From assembly GCF_042920265.1 (NCBI RefSeq), contig NZ_JBDQZI010000010.1:93876-157875 (forward strand): a DNA stretch of 64,000 nucleotides. Reading direction: 5' to 3'. A program made the position numbers and the translations under genes. The notes under the pieces are model-generated. The model searched no databases. It saw only the letters and a list, made by a program, of their open reading frames with translations, and had not been told where the DNA came from. The stretch comes from Lysinibacillus_B sp042920265. GTDB lineage: Bacteria; Bacillota; Bacilli; Bacillales_A; Planococcaceae. Every line of letters begins with the position of its first letter. Position 1 is the first letter of the stretch. Below are positions 8,384 to 17,817 of the stretch, piece after piece.

Positions 8384-9619
8384 TTGAAAAAGTGTAACAA
8401 CACGCTTTATGGTTTAAATATCACTGCAAACACCCGTCCACAAAAGCCTCAAGCCGTGCATTTTGGGGCAGGGAATATTGGCAGAGGGTTTATCGGTCTA
8501 CTTTTAACGAGGTCTGGCTATGATGTCACCTTTATCACACGTAACAAAACGAAAATCACCCAGCTTCAGCAAAGAAATGAATACCCCGTTAATATTGCCA
8601 ATGAAAATAATGATCGCATACTTGTTCGAAATGTCACCGCTATTTCTTCCCAAAACAAAAACGCGATTGCCAAGCAGATTGCAAAAGCAAATCTGATTAC
8701 AACCGCTGTTGGTGTAGCAAACTTATCGAGTATCGCCTCGAAAATTGCGTTAGGTATCCGCCTTAGATTGCAAACCAACGATCCAGAACCGCTGCATATT
8801 ATTGCCTGTGAAAATGGTATAAATAGTAGCACAAAACTACAAACATACATCTATGAACATCTCCCAGAAGAATTACATGAAAAGGCCTCACATTTTATAG
8901 CCTTTCCCAATACCGCTGTTGATCGAATTGTTCCTACTCTACATCACGAAGATCCTCTTGAAGTAACAATTGAACCCTACTATGAATGGGTTATTGACCG
9001 TTCTGCGATGCTTGAAGGACTACCACACATAAAAGGTGTACAGTTCGTAGACTCCCTTGAAGCATTTATTGAAAGAAAATTATTTACGGTCAATACAGGG
9101 CATTGCTCCATCGCCTATTTAGGTTACCTAAATGGTTATTCGACGATTCAAGAAGTGATGACGGACCCTCAATTAGCAACAGATATAAAAAAAGTCATGC
9201 AAGAAACTGGTAATATGTTAGTTGAAAAACATGATTTCGATGAAACAGAACATACACGATACATCCATAAAACATTGAATCGCTTTGCCAACCCCTATCT
9301 GTCCGATGAAATCGTTCGTATTGGCAGATCACCCATTCGCAAATTATCCATTAATGATCGATTAGTTCGTCCAACGATACTAACATATAATTTAGGCTTA
9401 GATGTTTCGAATCTGACTAACACACTAGCGGCCGCCTTACTATACGACCATGATGAAGACCCTGAAGCCGTTGAATTAAAAAAGGCTATACAAAAGCACA
9501 CGATCCATGACGTCATCGCAAAATACTTAGGGATACCACGAGCTCATCCGCTTCATCAAAAGGTCGCTCAAAAATATCGTGAATTTAAACAAAAATATGC
9601 GCTTATGCCCAATATTTAA
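8384..9619 (+). CDS. mtlD: Mannitol-1-phosphate 5-dehydrogenase family
   Basis: 411 residues with TTG start at 8384, preceded by AAAGGAGAG. The NAD-binding motif VHFGAGNIGRGFIG begins near residue 25, about 22 residues later than in typical MtlD, so there is an N-terminal extension. NTGHCSIAYLGY and the C-terminal all-helical domain match the polyol-dehydrogenase superfamily (interconversion of fructose-6-phosphate and mannitol-1-phosphate with NAD). There is no mannitol PTS gene nearby; the partner is a HAD phosphatase, which argues for synthesis of mannitol rather than uptake. Cytoplasmic. Confidence 0.85.
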   Translation: MKKCNNTLYGLNITANTRPQKPQAVHFGAGNIGRGFIGLLLTRSGYDVTFITRNKTKITQLQQRNEYPVNIANENNDRILVRNVTAISSQNKNAIAKQIAKANLITTAVGVANLSSIASKIALGIRLRLQTNDPEPLHIIACENGINSSTKLQTYIYEHLPEELHEKASHFIAFPNTAVDRIVPTLHHEDPLEVTIEPYYEWVIDRSAMLEGLPHIKGVQFVDSLEAFIERKLFTVNTGHCSIAYLGYLNGYSTIQEVMTDPQLATDIKKVMQETGNMLVEKHDFDETEHTRYIHKTLNRFANPYLSDEIVRIGRSPIRKLSINDRLVRPTILTYNLGLDVSNLTNTLAAALLYDHDEDPEAVELKKAIQKHTIHDVIAKYLGIPRAHPLHQKVAQKYREFKQKYALMPNI

Positions 9620-9630
9620 TCAATAAAATA

Positions 9631-9704
9631 CCAGGTACCTTTGTGTTGCAATGTGACAACATCTTAAAGCAAGACGTTCACTCAACATCACATCAGGTAC
9701 CTGG
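9631..9704. repeat. Inverted repeat with 10-base perfect arms (CCAGGTACCT / AGGTACCTGG)
   Basis: The arms at 9631-9640 and 9695-9704 enclose about 54 bases with further imperfect pairing (TGTG...TTG against CAAC...CACA). It lies between convergent mtlD and the 3D-protein gene and could act as a bidirectional terminator, although it lacks a T-tract. The KpnI-like palindromic ends look like REP/RAYT-type dispersed repeats. Confidence 0.6.
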
Positions 9705-9718
9705 CATCCTACATATTC

Positions 9719-10471
9719 TTAATTGAGTATTCTAATTTTGACAGTTTTAACGCCCCACGCTACAGCATTTTCATAAGTTGGAATAAAGACATCGATTTTC
9801 TTCCCTTTAATCGCACCGCCTGTATCACCCGCAATCGCTTCCCCGTAGCCTTCTACCCAAACCTTTGTCCCAAGTGGAATCACTCGTGGGTCTACAGCAA
9901 TTACTTTTTGATTTGGATTAGCACGCAAATCAATACCGTAAGCGGTTGTGCCAGAACACCCTTTACAATAAGCCGTATACGCTGTTGCTGTAACCGTCAT
10001 TTCTTTGCTCGTCTGTTCTACTGGCGGTTCTGCTACTACTTCCTCTTTAGGCTGCTGAACGACCGGCTGAGAAACAGCTGGTGGCGTAGGAACAGCGGTA
10101 GGAATCGTAGTCGGAACAGTTGCTACTACTTTTTTCTGCTCGTTTAAATCCTTTACTTCTTCCCCATACATTTTTAATTCATCGCCAGGATAAATTACAT
10201 AATTCGTGAGATCATTCCAACTCATGAGTGTTTCAAGTGGAATATCATGATTTACAGCAATGCGATATAAATTATCTCCTTCTGCCACTGTATAAATTTC
10301 TGCCTCTAGTTGATTATCTAAACTGACCACTTCCTCTAAAGCATCCCACGCACGAATATCTATACGCTCATAAGAATGAAGGTTTACAGGGAAATGTGAC
10401 GTTGCGTATACTGCAGAAGCTGACGCAAATACAATAAAAGCACTAATTAAACAGGCTCTAATTTTAAGCAT
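9719..10471 (-). CDS. LysM and 3D-domain cell-wall protein (YocH-like)
   Basis: 250 residues: signal peptide (about 1-23, ending VYA), one LysM module (about 58-103, YTVAEGDNLYRIAVNHDI), a Pro/Val/Gln-rich linker (about 110-150) and a C-terminal 3D domain (about 155-250) with YTAYCKGCSG, IAVDPRVIPLGT and the aspartate cluster GDTGG...IDVF. The 3D domain is the double-psi barrel also found in MltA/Rpf-type peptidoglycan enzymes; B. subtilis YocH, a muropeptide-responsive wall protein, shares this build. Secreted and wall-bound through LysM. Monocistronic. Confidence 0.9.
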   Translation of the reverse strand: MLKIRACLISAFIVFASASAVYATSHFPVNLHSYERIDIRAWDALEEVVSLDNQLEAEIYTVAEGDNLYRIAVNHDIPLETLMSWNDLTNYVIYPGDELKMYGEEVKDLNEQKKVVATVPTTIPTAVPTPPAVSQPVVQQPKEEVVAEPPVEQTSKEMTVTATAYTAYCKGCSGTTAYGIDLRANPNQKVIAVDPRVIPLGTKVWVEGYGEAIAGDTGGAIKGKKIDVFIPTYENAVAWGVKTVKIRILN

Positions 10472-10811
10472 AGTGCCCCTCCTTTGTAGAAATTTGTTGC
10501 TCCCTAACCAACTTTACCCATATAGTCAAAAAATAAACATTTTTTTGAAAATAAAAAAAATACCCTTCCAAATTCACGAAGGTGTGGGTTGGAAAGGTGG
10601 CGTTCACAAAAGCTTTTTTCTACCAAAAGAGCGCAGTCTCATTCGTTATGCTCTAGCGATTAGTCAAGCGCAAATAGTATTCATTATTGCATCCAAAGCA
10701 TTTACACTAAACCTTTTTCATCTTCTATGTATTTAACCTAAATTTAAACTTCTGCCCCTATACTTTGGATAAGATATGTCCCGAACAATATGATGAAAAG
10801 GAGATTTTATT
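10472..10811. other. Intergenic between divergent genes
   Basis: 340 bases separating the 3D-protein gene and the coiled-coil gene. A forward open frame at 10473-10736 has no ribosome site and unlikely composition, so I do not annotate it. No clear promoter or RNA motif. Confidence 0.4.
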
Positions 10812-11285
10812 ATGAAAAAGTTATTGCTAGGTGACCCATTATCAATGGGGCTATTATTTACTTCAGTAAATCAGCCATCTGCACAGTCTATTGAAGGTAT
10901 TAGTCCAATCGATCTTTCATCTATGGACCTTGAAACAGCTTTAATGATGGTACAACAACAGCGAGCTAACTCGTTAGGGTCACAGTTAACAAATCAAGTT
11001 CAAGTAGTGAATCAAAGAAATGAGCAAATTACTGAACTAAACAGTCAACTTTCAGAATTAAATCAAAAGTTAAAGGAGACAACTGAAGAAAGCGAAAAGG
11101 CAACAATACAATCACAAATTACCGAACTAAAATCAAGCATTGATCAACTTAATAATTATTATCAAATGGACATGCTACGTCTTCAAAGTATGACCAACAG
11201 AAGAAATGAAGCATTTGATGTGATGACTAACTTCATCAAAAAAATGCAAGATAGCCGTTCCTCTATTATTGATAATATGCGTTAA
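10812..11285 (+). CDS. Hypothetical coiled-coil protein
   Basis: 157 residues, ATG at 10812 after GGAG. Residues 40-150 are almost entirely helical with heptad character, rich in Gln, Asn, Ser and Leu (ITELNSQLSELNQKL, ITELKSSIDQLNN); charges are few and there is no cysteine. The N-terminus (MKKLLLGDP) is too short in hydrophobic residues for an ordinary signal peptide. I do not recognise the family; the helix-rich, Gln/Asn-rich form is reminiscent of secreted translocator or filament proteins, but nothing nearby supports a secretion system. It is a single gene with its own terminator. Confidence 0.65.
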   Translation: MKKLLLGDPLSMGLLFTSVNQPSAQSIEGISPIDLSSMDLETALMMVQQQRANSLGSQLTNQVQVVNQRNEQITELNSQLSELNQKLKETTEESEKATIQSQITELKSSIDQLNNYYQMDMLRLQSMTNRRNEAFDVMTNFIKKMQDSRSSIIDNMR

Positions 11286-11291
11286 ACAAAA

Positions 11292-11341
11292 AAGCTGCCC
11301 TCAAAAAATCGTTCAACGGTCTTTTGGGGCAGCTTCTTTTT
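11292..11341 (+). terminator. Terminator of the coiled-coil gene
   Basis: AAGCTGCCC...GGGGCAGCTT with an inner TCAAAA/TTTTGG stem, followed by CTTTTTT, begins seven bases after the stop. Confidence 0.9.
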
Positions 11342-11580
11342 ATGTATAAAACGTATCATCGGCACATTTCCGAACAGTTATTTCTATTCTATATAAAGTA
11401 GCACTACTTTTACCGTAGCACACTATAAACATAGAAGCGCAGAGGCTAAAACATACGAGTCACAAAGAAAGCTCCTTCGCTTTATAATTTAACTGCTATT
11501 AAGTAGTTTGTCTCTTTAAAGGATGATGTCACTTTGATACGACCATCATAGAAGAAATATTTTTTAGTAGGTATTTATTA

Positions 11581-11620
11581 AGGGGGTGTTCCGAAAGTTT
11601 TTACTTTCGGAACACCCCCT
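11581..11620 (-). terminator. Long hairpin terminator behind sstT
   Basis: AGGGGGTGTTCCGAAAGT and ACTTTCGGAACACCCCCT form a perfect 18-base stem with a four-base loop, 24 bases after the sstT stop (reverse strand). Confidence 0.8.
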
Positions 11621-11643
11621 TTTGATAAACAACAATATTTTAC

Positions 11644-12855
11644 TTATGCACCTTTACGAGCTTTTGCTTGCTCTGCTGCTGCTGTAAAGACTACGTCAGA
11701 AGATGAGTTTAAGGCTGTTTCACAAGAATCTTGAATGACCCCGATGATAAAGCCAATTGCGACAACTTGCATTGCCACATCAGCTGATATACCAAATAAG
11801 CTACATGCAATCGGGATTAATAAAAGCGACCCACCTGCTACACCAGAAGCACCTGCTGCTGATACAGCTGATACAACCGATAAAATGACAGCAGTAACAA
11901 AGTCTACTTCAACTCCTAGTGTATGAGCTGCTGCAAGTGTCAAGACAGAAATAGTTACAGCTGCCCCTCCCATATTAATCGTCGCACCTAGAGGGATCGA
12001 TACAGAGTATGTGTCTTCATCTAAACCTAACTTTTCACAAAGCTTCATATTAATTGGAATATTCGCTGCTGAACTGCGTGTGAAGAAGGCTGTCATCCCA
12101 CTCTCTTTTAAACTTGTTAAAACGAGAGGATATGGGTTTTTTCTTGTATAAACAAATACTAATAATGGATTTACAACAAGCGCAATCACCAGCATCGAGC
12201 CAACGAGCACTAATAATAGATGTCCGTACTCGCCTAAAGCTGAAAGTCCATTTGACGCAATCGCATCAAAAACTAACCCCATAATCCCGAATGGCGCTAA
12301 GCTAATGACCCATTGGACAACTGTTGAAATCGCATCTGAAATATTCGATAAGCTTTCTTTCGTTGAAGCACTTGCTTTTTTCAGCGCAATTCCTAACACA
12401 AGAGCCCATGCTAAAATACCAATGTAATTACCATTCATCAGCGCTGTTACAGGATTGGACACGATATTAAATAATAACGTCTGCAATACTTCACCAATGC
12501 CACTTGGAGGTGCCACATCTTGTGCCGCATCCTTTAGTGTTAATGTCGTTGGAAACATAAAGCTTGCTACTACTGCTACAAATCCCGCTAAAAATGTACC
12601 CACGGCATATAAAACTACAATCGATTTCATATTTGTTTTGTTGTCGCTCTTTTGTCCTGCAATAGCATTGATTACTAAGAAAAATACTAGTACAGGTGCA
12701 ACAGCCTTTAACGCACTTACAAATAATGAACCGACCATTGAAATACCGCTTGCCGCCTCTGGAGCGACTAAAGCTAACACTAAGCCAACAATAATACCGA
12801 AAATAATTCGATTTACTAGATTAATCTGATTCCATCTTGCAAATAAATGTTTCAT
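11644..12855 (-). CDS. sstT: Sodium:serine/threonine symporter
   Basis: 403 residues, a member of the dicarboxylate/amino-acid:cation symporter (DAACS) family. The N-terminus RWNQINLVNRIIFGIIVGL and the segments FFTRSSAANIPINM (the serine-rich re-entrant loop) and GATINMGGAAVTI (the conserved NMxG substrate/sodium site) are diagnostic of SstT. It is an integral membrane protein importing L-serine and L-threonine with Na+. Single gene with a hairpin terminator. Confidence in the family is very high; SstT over related glutamate carriers is supported by the short length and the N-terminal sequence. Confidence 0.9.
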   Translation of the reverse strand: MKHLFARWNQINLVNRIIFGIIVGLVLALVAPEAASGISMVGSLFVSALKAVAPVLVFFLVINAIAGQKSDNKTNMKSIVVLYAVGTFLAGFVAVVASFMFPTTLTLKDAAQDVAPPSGIGEVLQTLLFNIVSNPVTALMNGNYIGILAWALVLGIALKKASASTKESLSNISDAISTVVQWVISLAPFGIMGLVFDAIASNGLSALGEYGHLLLVLVGSMLVIALVVNPLLVFVYTRKNPYPLVLTSLKESGMTAFFTRSSAANIPINMKLCEKLGLDEDTYSVSIPLGATINMGGAAVTISVLTLAAAHTLGVEVDFVTAVILSVVSAVSAAGASGVAGGSLLLIPIACSLFGISADVAMQVVAIGFIIGVIQDSCETALNSSSDVVFTAAAEQAKARKGA

Positions 12856-13771
12856 CTATTTCCTCCGACCGCATCTAAATTGTACTCTCTATGCGGATGT
12901 TTGTTTTTCTACAAAGTACATATTAACATATTATTTTTGAATTTCGTAAAAAATTTAATAAAAATAATGATTTTTTGTTTTTTTTAAGCAATCTCACACA
13001 CAAAAAACCCCCAAATGTCGAACAATTGACTATATAGAACAATCTTCATCAGTACAATCGTTAAACTATTATGTCCTCATTTCTACAAAAAAATCCAAAT
13101 CTTCACATCGTCAAAATATTGTTAGAATACTCATTTTTTTATCGTTTTTATATACTTTTCTGTAAAATAGTCTCTCTTTTCCCTCATGTTGAACCTCTAA
13201 TTTAATAGTTTGATTATTACGAAAATAACGCTGTGTCATAAAAATGACATAAATAAACGTGATGCTGAAAAGCTCGAAAATGTCGATTAATGTCGATTAA
13301 CACACGGTTTTTCCTATCCAACCTGCCCTATGGAACTTTCATCCATTATGACTCTATAGTTCTACCATCCAAAATCGCATATTATTTTTTTGACTATAGC
13401 TTAATATTCTAATAAAATTTCTAAGCAGTCAGAGGTAATTATCATTATAAATATCAAAAGTTCTATCTGACATAATGAACCATTAGATGCGATGGTGATG
13501 GATTCTATTTTAGGCAATTAGCTGTCAATTAACTGCTATACAGTAATGAACGATTTAGACAGACACCTTACAGAAATAGAAAACTTTACAGAGCGATTCG
13601 ATTGCACTAATAGACGTACCGAATCATCATCCATCACGTTTGATTTTATATCACCGTTTACCTCAGACATGCTGTATATACCTATTGCTACTTGTTTTCA
13701 CTATCTCTAACGTGCAAATAGGTAAATACGACATCTTTAATTAGCTGTATCTAATTGAAAGGAGTCTAACT
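12856..13771. other. Long intergenic region upstream of qoxA
   Basis: More than 900 bases, very AT-rich, between divergent sstT and qoxA. No supported gene. I see a ten-base tandem repeat (ATGTCGATTA twice near 13278-13297) and a degenerate Fur-like stretch around 13437. It must carry both promoters; neither is clear by eye. Confidence 0.4.
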
Positions 13772-14662
13772 ATGAAAGTGAATATGAAAGGGACTTTACT
13801 AGCATCAATAGTCTTTGGCACTCTGCTTCTTGGTGGATGTAATCCCTTATTAGTGCTTGACCCTAAAGGTCCTCAAGCAGAAGTACAAGCAAATGACACA
13901 ATGATGTTAATTTTTCTGATGTCTGGCATTGTGCTTGTTGTACTTGCATTGCTGGTATTTATGTTATTTAAATACCGCGCTTCGAAACAAAGTCCTGACT
14001 ACGAGCCGCCACATATCCATGGTCACTGGCTAGTAGAAACAATTTGTATCGGGGTTCCAATTCTAATCGTTCTGTTCTTATCTTTTAGAACGGTAGAAAG
14101 TAACTATTTAGTAGAAAGTGCTCCAGAACAATATAAAGATGAAGAGCCGTTAGTGATTTATGCATCTTCTTCTGATTGGAAATGGCACTTTAGCTACCCA
14201 GAACAAGGAATTGAAACGGTCAACTATCTATATATTCCAGCAAACCGCAACATTGAGTTCAAGTTATACTCTTACGGACCAATTACAAGTTTCTGGATTC
14301 CACAGCTAGGCGGTCAGAAATATGCGATGGCTGACATGGTAACAACGCTTCACTTAGCTGCAGATGTGGAAGGCGAGTTTTGGGGTCGTAACGCGAACTT
14401 CGCGGGTAAGGGAACAGCTGAACAAACATTTGATGTAACAGCAATGTCTCAAAAAGACTTTGATGAGTGGGTAGAAGAAGTACATGAAACTGCTGAACCA
14501 CTAACAGAGGAAAAATTCGAAGAGCTACTGGAGCCTGGTCACCTTGGTCGTTCAACTTATACAGGTACACACCTTGATTTCTCACCAGCACCAGAGCATA
14601 ATCACGGCAAATCAGATTCTGTAAATGCCGACCATAGCGAACATGCAGGTCATGAAGAATAA
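13772..14662 (+). CDS. qoxA: Quinol oxidase aa3 subunit II
   Basis: 296 residues, ATG at 13772 after GAAAGGAG. Lipoprotein signal with lipobox LLGGC (C23), two transmembrane helices (about 42-65 and 88-105) and an extracytoplasmic cupredoxin domain lacking the CuA ligands, as in menaquinol-oxidising subunits. DWKWHFSYPEQGI and the QLGGQKYAMADM region are typical QoxA. The C-terminus is His-rich (EHNHGKSDSVNADHSEHAGHEE cut by the stop). The same frame continues for ten more codons of His-rich sequence after this TAA (see findings). First gene of qoxABCD, the terminal oxidase that reduces O2 with menaquinol. Confidence 0.93.
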   Translation: MKVNMKGTLLASIVFGTLLLGGCNPLLVLDPKGPQAEVQANDTMMLIFLMSGIVLVVLALLVFMLFKYRASKQSPDYEPPHIHGHWLVETICIGVPILIVLFLSFRTVESNYLVESAPEQYKDEEPLVIYASSSDWKWHFSYPEQGIETVNYLYIPANRNIEFKLYSYGPITSFWIPQLGGQKYAMADMVTTLHLAADVEGEFWGRNANFAGKGTAEQTFDVTAMSQKDFDEWVEEVHETAEPLTEEKFEELLEPGHLGRSTYTGTHLDFSPAPEHNHGKSDSVNADHSEHAGHEE

Positions 14663-14743
14663 GACACTGGACATGAAAATCATTCTTCTCATTAATGATG
14701 TAAACTAAAAAGACGGTACTAGTCTGAAAGGAGTTACAACAAT

Positions 14744-16702
14744 ATGGAATTTTTTGAGCGCTTTATGATACCACATCCAAGCTTTTTAATTTACGTGTCA
14801 ATGGTATTAATTGTGCTTGTATCGATTGCATTAGTCGCGGTGATCACATACTTCAAGCTATGGGGTTACTTATGGCGTGAATGGATTACGACGGTTGACC
14901 ATAAAAAAATCGGTATAATGTACTTACTAGTAGCACTCTTAATGTTATTCCGTGGTGGCGTTGATGCGGTCATGCTACGCTTACAGCTAGCTGTTCCGGA
15001 TAACACATTTTTAGACGCACAACACTATAATGAAGTATTTACAACACACGGGGTAGTCATGATCCTATTCATGGCAATGCCGTTCATTACATTCTTCTTT
15101 AACTATTTAGTACCTTTACAAATTGGGGCGCGTGACGTTGCGTTCCCACGCTTAAATAACTTAAGCTTCTGGCTCTTCTTTATGGGGGCAATGCTATTCA
15201 ACCTTTCATTCGTTGTTGGGGGATCTCCTGACGCGGGTTGGACTTCATACTTCCCATTAGCAGATAACGAGTTCAGTACTTCAGTTGGTACGAACTACTA
15301 TATGATTGCGATCCAAATTGCAGGGCTTGGTACGTTAATTACAGGTATTAACTTTATTACAACAATCATGAAAATGCGTGCACCAGGTATGACATTATTC
15401 AAAATGCCAATGTTCACTTGGTCAGCATTAATTGCCAACTTAATCGTTGTATTTGCTTTCCCAGTTCTAACTGTAGCGTTAGCAATGGGTGCGATGGACC
15501 GTCTATTCGATACGCAGTTCTTCGCGATCGGCAACGGTGGTATGGATATGTTATGGGCCAACCTATTCTGGGTTTGGGGTCACCCTGAAGTATATATCTT
15601 AATTTTACCAGCATTCGGTATTTTCTCAGAGGTTATTTCGACATTTGCACGTCGTAACCTTTACGGCTATAACTCAATGGTATGGTCGATGATTATTATT
15701 TCTGTGTTTGCATTCACAGTATGGACGCACCACTTCTTTACAATGGGTCAAGGTGCTTTCACAAACTCGATCTTCTCGATCACAACAATGGCGATTGCGA
15801 TCCCAACAGGGGTTAAAATCTTCAACTGGCTGTTTACGCTTTATAAAGGGAAAATTGAATTTACAACACCGATGTTGTATGCTGTTCACTTTATCCCGTT
15901 ATTCACGCTTGGTGGTGTAACAGGGGTTATGCTTGCAATGTCTGCAGCTGACTACCAATACCACAATACAATGTTCTTAGTTGCCCACTTCCATAACGTA
16001 ATCATCCCTGGTGTTGTTTACGCGATGTTAGCTGGTTTAACATTCTACTGGCCAAAAATGTTTGGTTTCATGCTGAATGAAAAAATCGGTAAAGCAACGG
16101 TTTGGGTAATGTCGACTGGTTTCGTCCTAGCGTTCATCCCAATGTATATCACTGGTTTAGACGGACAAGCTCGTCGTATGTACACTTATTCAGAATCAAC
16201 TGGCTTTAGCGCTTTAAACATGGTGTCATTCGTTGGTGCAGGAATTATGACTGTATCATTCATCATGTTAGTTTGGAACATTTGGTATAGCTTTAAAAAC
16301 TCTCCACGCAACATCGGTTCAGACCCATGGAATGCACGTGGCTTAGAGTGGGCAACTCATACACCAGTTCCAAATTACAACTTTGCAATTACACCTGATA
16401 TCTCAGACAGCACTTCTGAAGCATTCTGGGATATGAAGAAAAAAGGTACGAAAATTTTCAAAGGCAATATTGAAAAAATTCATATGCCAAATAACTCTGG
16501 TGGTCCATTCATTATGAGTTGTGGATTCTTCCTAGGAGGATTCTCATTAATCTTTAGTATGTGGATTCCAGCGATTATCGGTTTAATCGTGATTCTTGCA
16601 GGTATGGCACATCGTTCATTCGAAAAAGATCACGGTTACTACATTTCTGCTGAAGAAGTAAAGGCAACAGAAAGTCAATATGAAAAGCGAGGTGCGAAAT
16701 AA
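14744..16702 (+). CDS. qoxB: Quinol oxidase aa3 subunit I
   Basis: 652 residues, ribosome site GAAAGGAG. Haem-copper oxidase core with HGVVMILFMAMPF (haem a ligand His), GHPEVYILILPAFG (CuB His and the cross-linked Tyr), THHFFTMG (CuB His pair) and VAHFHNVI (haem a3/a ligands). Around 14 transmembrane helices are expected, consistent with the hydrophobic pattern. It is the catalytic and proton-pumping subunit. The stop overlaps the qoxC start by one base (TAATG). Confidence 0.96.
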   Translation: MEFFERFMIPHPSFLIYVSMVLIVLVSIALVAVITYFKLWGYLWREWITTVDHKKIGIMYLLVALLMLFRGGVDAVMLRLQLAVPDNTFLDAQHYNEVFTTHGVVMILFMAMPFITFFFNYLVPLQIGARDVAFPRLNNLSFWLFFMGAMLFNLSFVVGGSPDAGWTSYFPLADNEFSTSVGTNYYMIAIQIAGLGTLITGINFITTIMKMRAPGMTLFKMPMFTWSALIANLIVVFAFPVLTVALAMGAMDRLFDTQFFAIGNGGMDMLWANLFWVWGHPEVYILILPAFGIFSEVISTFARRNLYGYNSMVWSMIIISVFAFTVWTHHFFTMGQGAFTNSIFSITTMAIAIPTGVKIFNWLFTLYKGKIEFTTPMLYAVHFIPLFTLGGVTGVMLAMSAADYQYHNTMFLVAHFHNVIIPGVVYAMLAGLTFYWPKMFGFMLNEKIGKATVWVMSTGFVLAFIPMYITGLDGQARRMYTYSESTGFSALNMVSFVGAGIMTVSFIMLVWNIWYSFKNSPRNIGSDPWNARGLEWATHTPVPNYNFAITPDISDSTSEAFWDMKKKGTKIFKGNIEKIHMPNNSGGPFIMSCGFFLGGFSLIFSMWIPAIIGLIVILAGMAHRSFEKDHGYYISAEEVKATESQYEKRGAK

Positions 16703-17301
16703 TGGCTAAAGTAGATCACTCACGCCCGCTAGAGTATAGTACAGAGGAAAATAACCTAAAAATCTTTGGTTTCTGGGTATTCCTTGGTGCGGAGATTATG
16801 CTGTTTGGAACATTATTCGCCGCGTACTTTACATTAGTAGACCGTACAGGTAGCGGTCCTGCCGGTGCTGAGATTTTTGAAATCGGTCCAGTCCTAGCTG
16901 AAACATTTATTCTTTTAGCAAGTAGTTTTACAATTGGTCTTGCGATCCATGCGATGCGTTTAGGCAGTAAAAAAGCAACACTTTCATTTATGGCTGTAAC
17001 TCTACTATTAGGTTTAGCATTCTTAAGTGTTGAAATCTATGAATTTACACACTATGCACATATTGGCGCTGGTATTACTGTAAGTGCCTTCACGTCGATC
17101 CTATTAACGACTTTAGGAACACACGGTCTGCACGTAACAGTCGGTTTCTTCTGGGGATTATTTATAATGATTCAAATTTGGAAACGTGGTTTAAACCCAG
17201 AAACAGCGAACAAGTCTTTCATCTTCTCGCTATACTGGCACTTCCTAGATGTTGTGTGGATTTTCATCTTCAGTTTCATTTACTTGAAAGGAATGATGTA
17301 A
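16702..17301 (+). CDS. qoxC: Quinol oxidase subunit III
   Basis: 199 residues with five hydrophobic helices, typical of quinol-oxidase subunit III (COX3 family without the first two helices). Conserved features: FGFWVFLGAEIMLFGTLFAAY, LTTLGTHGLHVTVGFFWGL and YWHFLDVVWIFIF. It stabilises the binuclear centre and proton uptake in subunit I. Translationally coupled to qoxB by a one-base overlap and followed after one base by qoxD. Confidence 0.95.
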   Translation: MAKVDHSRPLEYSTEENNLKIFGFWVFLGAEIMLFGTLFAAYFTLVDRTGSGPAGAEIFEIGPVLAETFILLASSFTIGLAIHAMRLGSKKATLSFMAVTLLLGLAFLSVEIYEFTHYAHIGAGITVSAFTSILLTTLGTHGLHVTVGFFWGLFIMIQIWKRGLNPETANKSFIFSLYWHFLDVVWIFIFSFIYLKGMM

Positions 17302-17302
17302 T

Positions 17303-17584
17303 ATGGCAAAATTCTTTCCAATCGGTCAAGTAATGGGATTTGTATTCTCTTTAGTTTTAACTGTAGTTGCACTGCTTGTTTACTTCATGGACATGTCCAT
17401 GACAACAGGGATTACAGTACTATTAGTTACAGCATTCCTACAAGCTGGCCTGCAATTTATGATTTTCATGCACGCTGGTGAAACAGAAGATAAGTGGTCA
17501 ATTTACTCAAACATCGTATATGGCTTTGCAATGGTCATTATTACAATCTTAGGTACTCTACTCATCCTTCTTTGGGATATGTAA
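17303..17584 (+). CDS. qoxD: Quinol oxidase subunit IV
   Basis: 93 residues with three transmembrane helices and the motif QAGLQFMIFMHAGE, characteristic of the small QoxD/CyoD subunit needed for assembly of the oxidase. It is the last gene of the operon, one base after the qoxC stop, and a strong terminator follows. Confidence 0.93.
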   Translation: MAKFFPIGQVMGFVFSLVLTVVALLVYFMDMSMTTGITVLLVTAFLQAGLQFMIFMHAGETEDKWSIYSNIVYGFAMVIITILGTLLILLWDM

Positions 17585-17667
17585 TATAAAAGGTGCATCT
17601 TATAGGCTTGGGAACGTAATCATCGCCTCTGCGACTTTTACGGTAATAAAATGCATATAAATAAAAG

Positions 17668-17699
17668 CGAATGAATCTAATCGATTCATTCGTTTTTTT
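17668..17699 (+). terminator. Terminator of qoxABCD
   Basis: CGAATGAATC and GATTCATTCG flank a five-base loop and are followed by seven T. Confidence 0.92.
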
Positions 17700-17775
17700 A
17701 TTTGGTGCTTGTATTTTAACGATGTGAACTAGTTCCTACCGTAGCTATGCGAAATATGGCGTTTCTATTTCCACA

Positions 17776-17814
17776 AAAATGTTCCTAAACCGCCTATCGA
17801 TTTAGGAACATTTT
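17776..17814 (-). terminator. Terminator of the YjiH-family gene
   Basis: AAAATGTTCCTAAA and TTTAGGAACATTTT form a 14-base stem; the reverse-strand tail is T-rich. It lies four bases after the yjiH-type stop. Confidence 0.8.
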
Positions 17815-17817
17815 GAT

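Noticed and set aside
13437..13451. Fur-like stretch upstream of qoxA.
   Set aside because: Only about half of the consensus is matched and no promoter is nearby; chance is likely in such AT-rich DNA.
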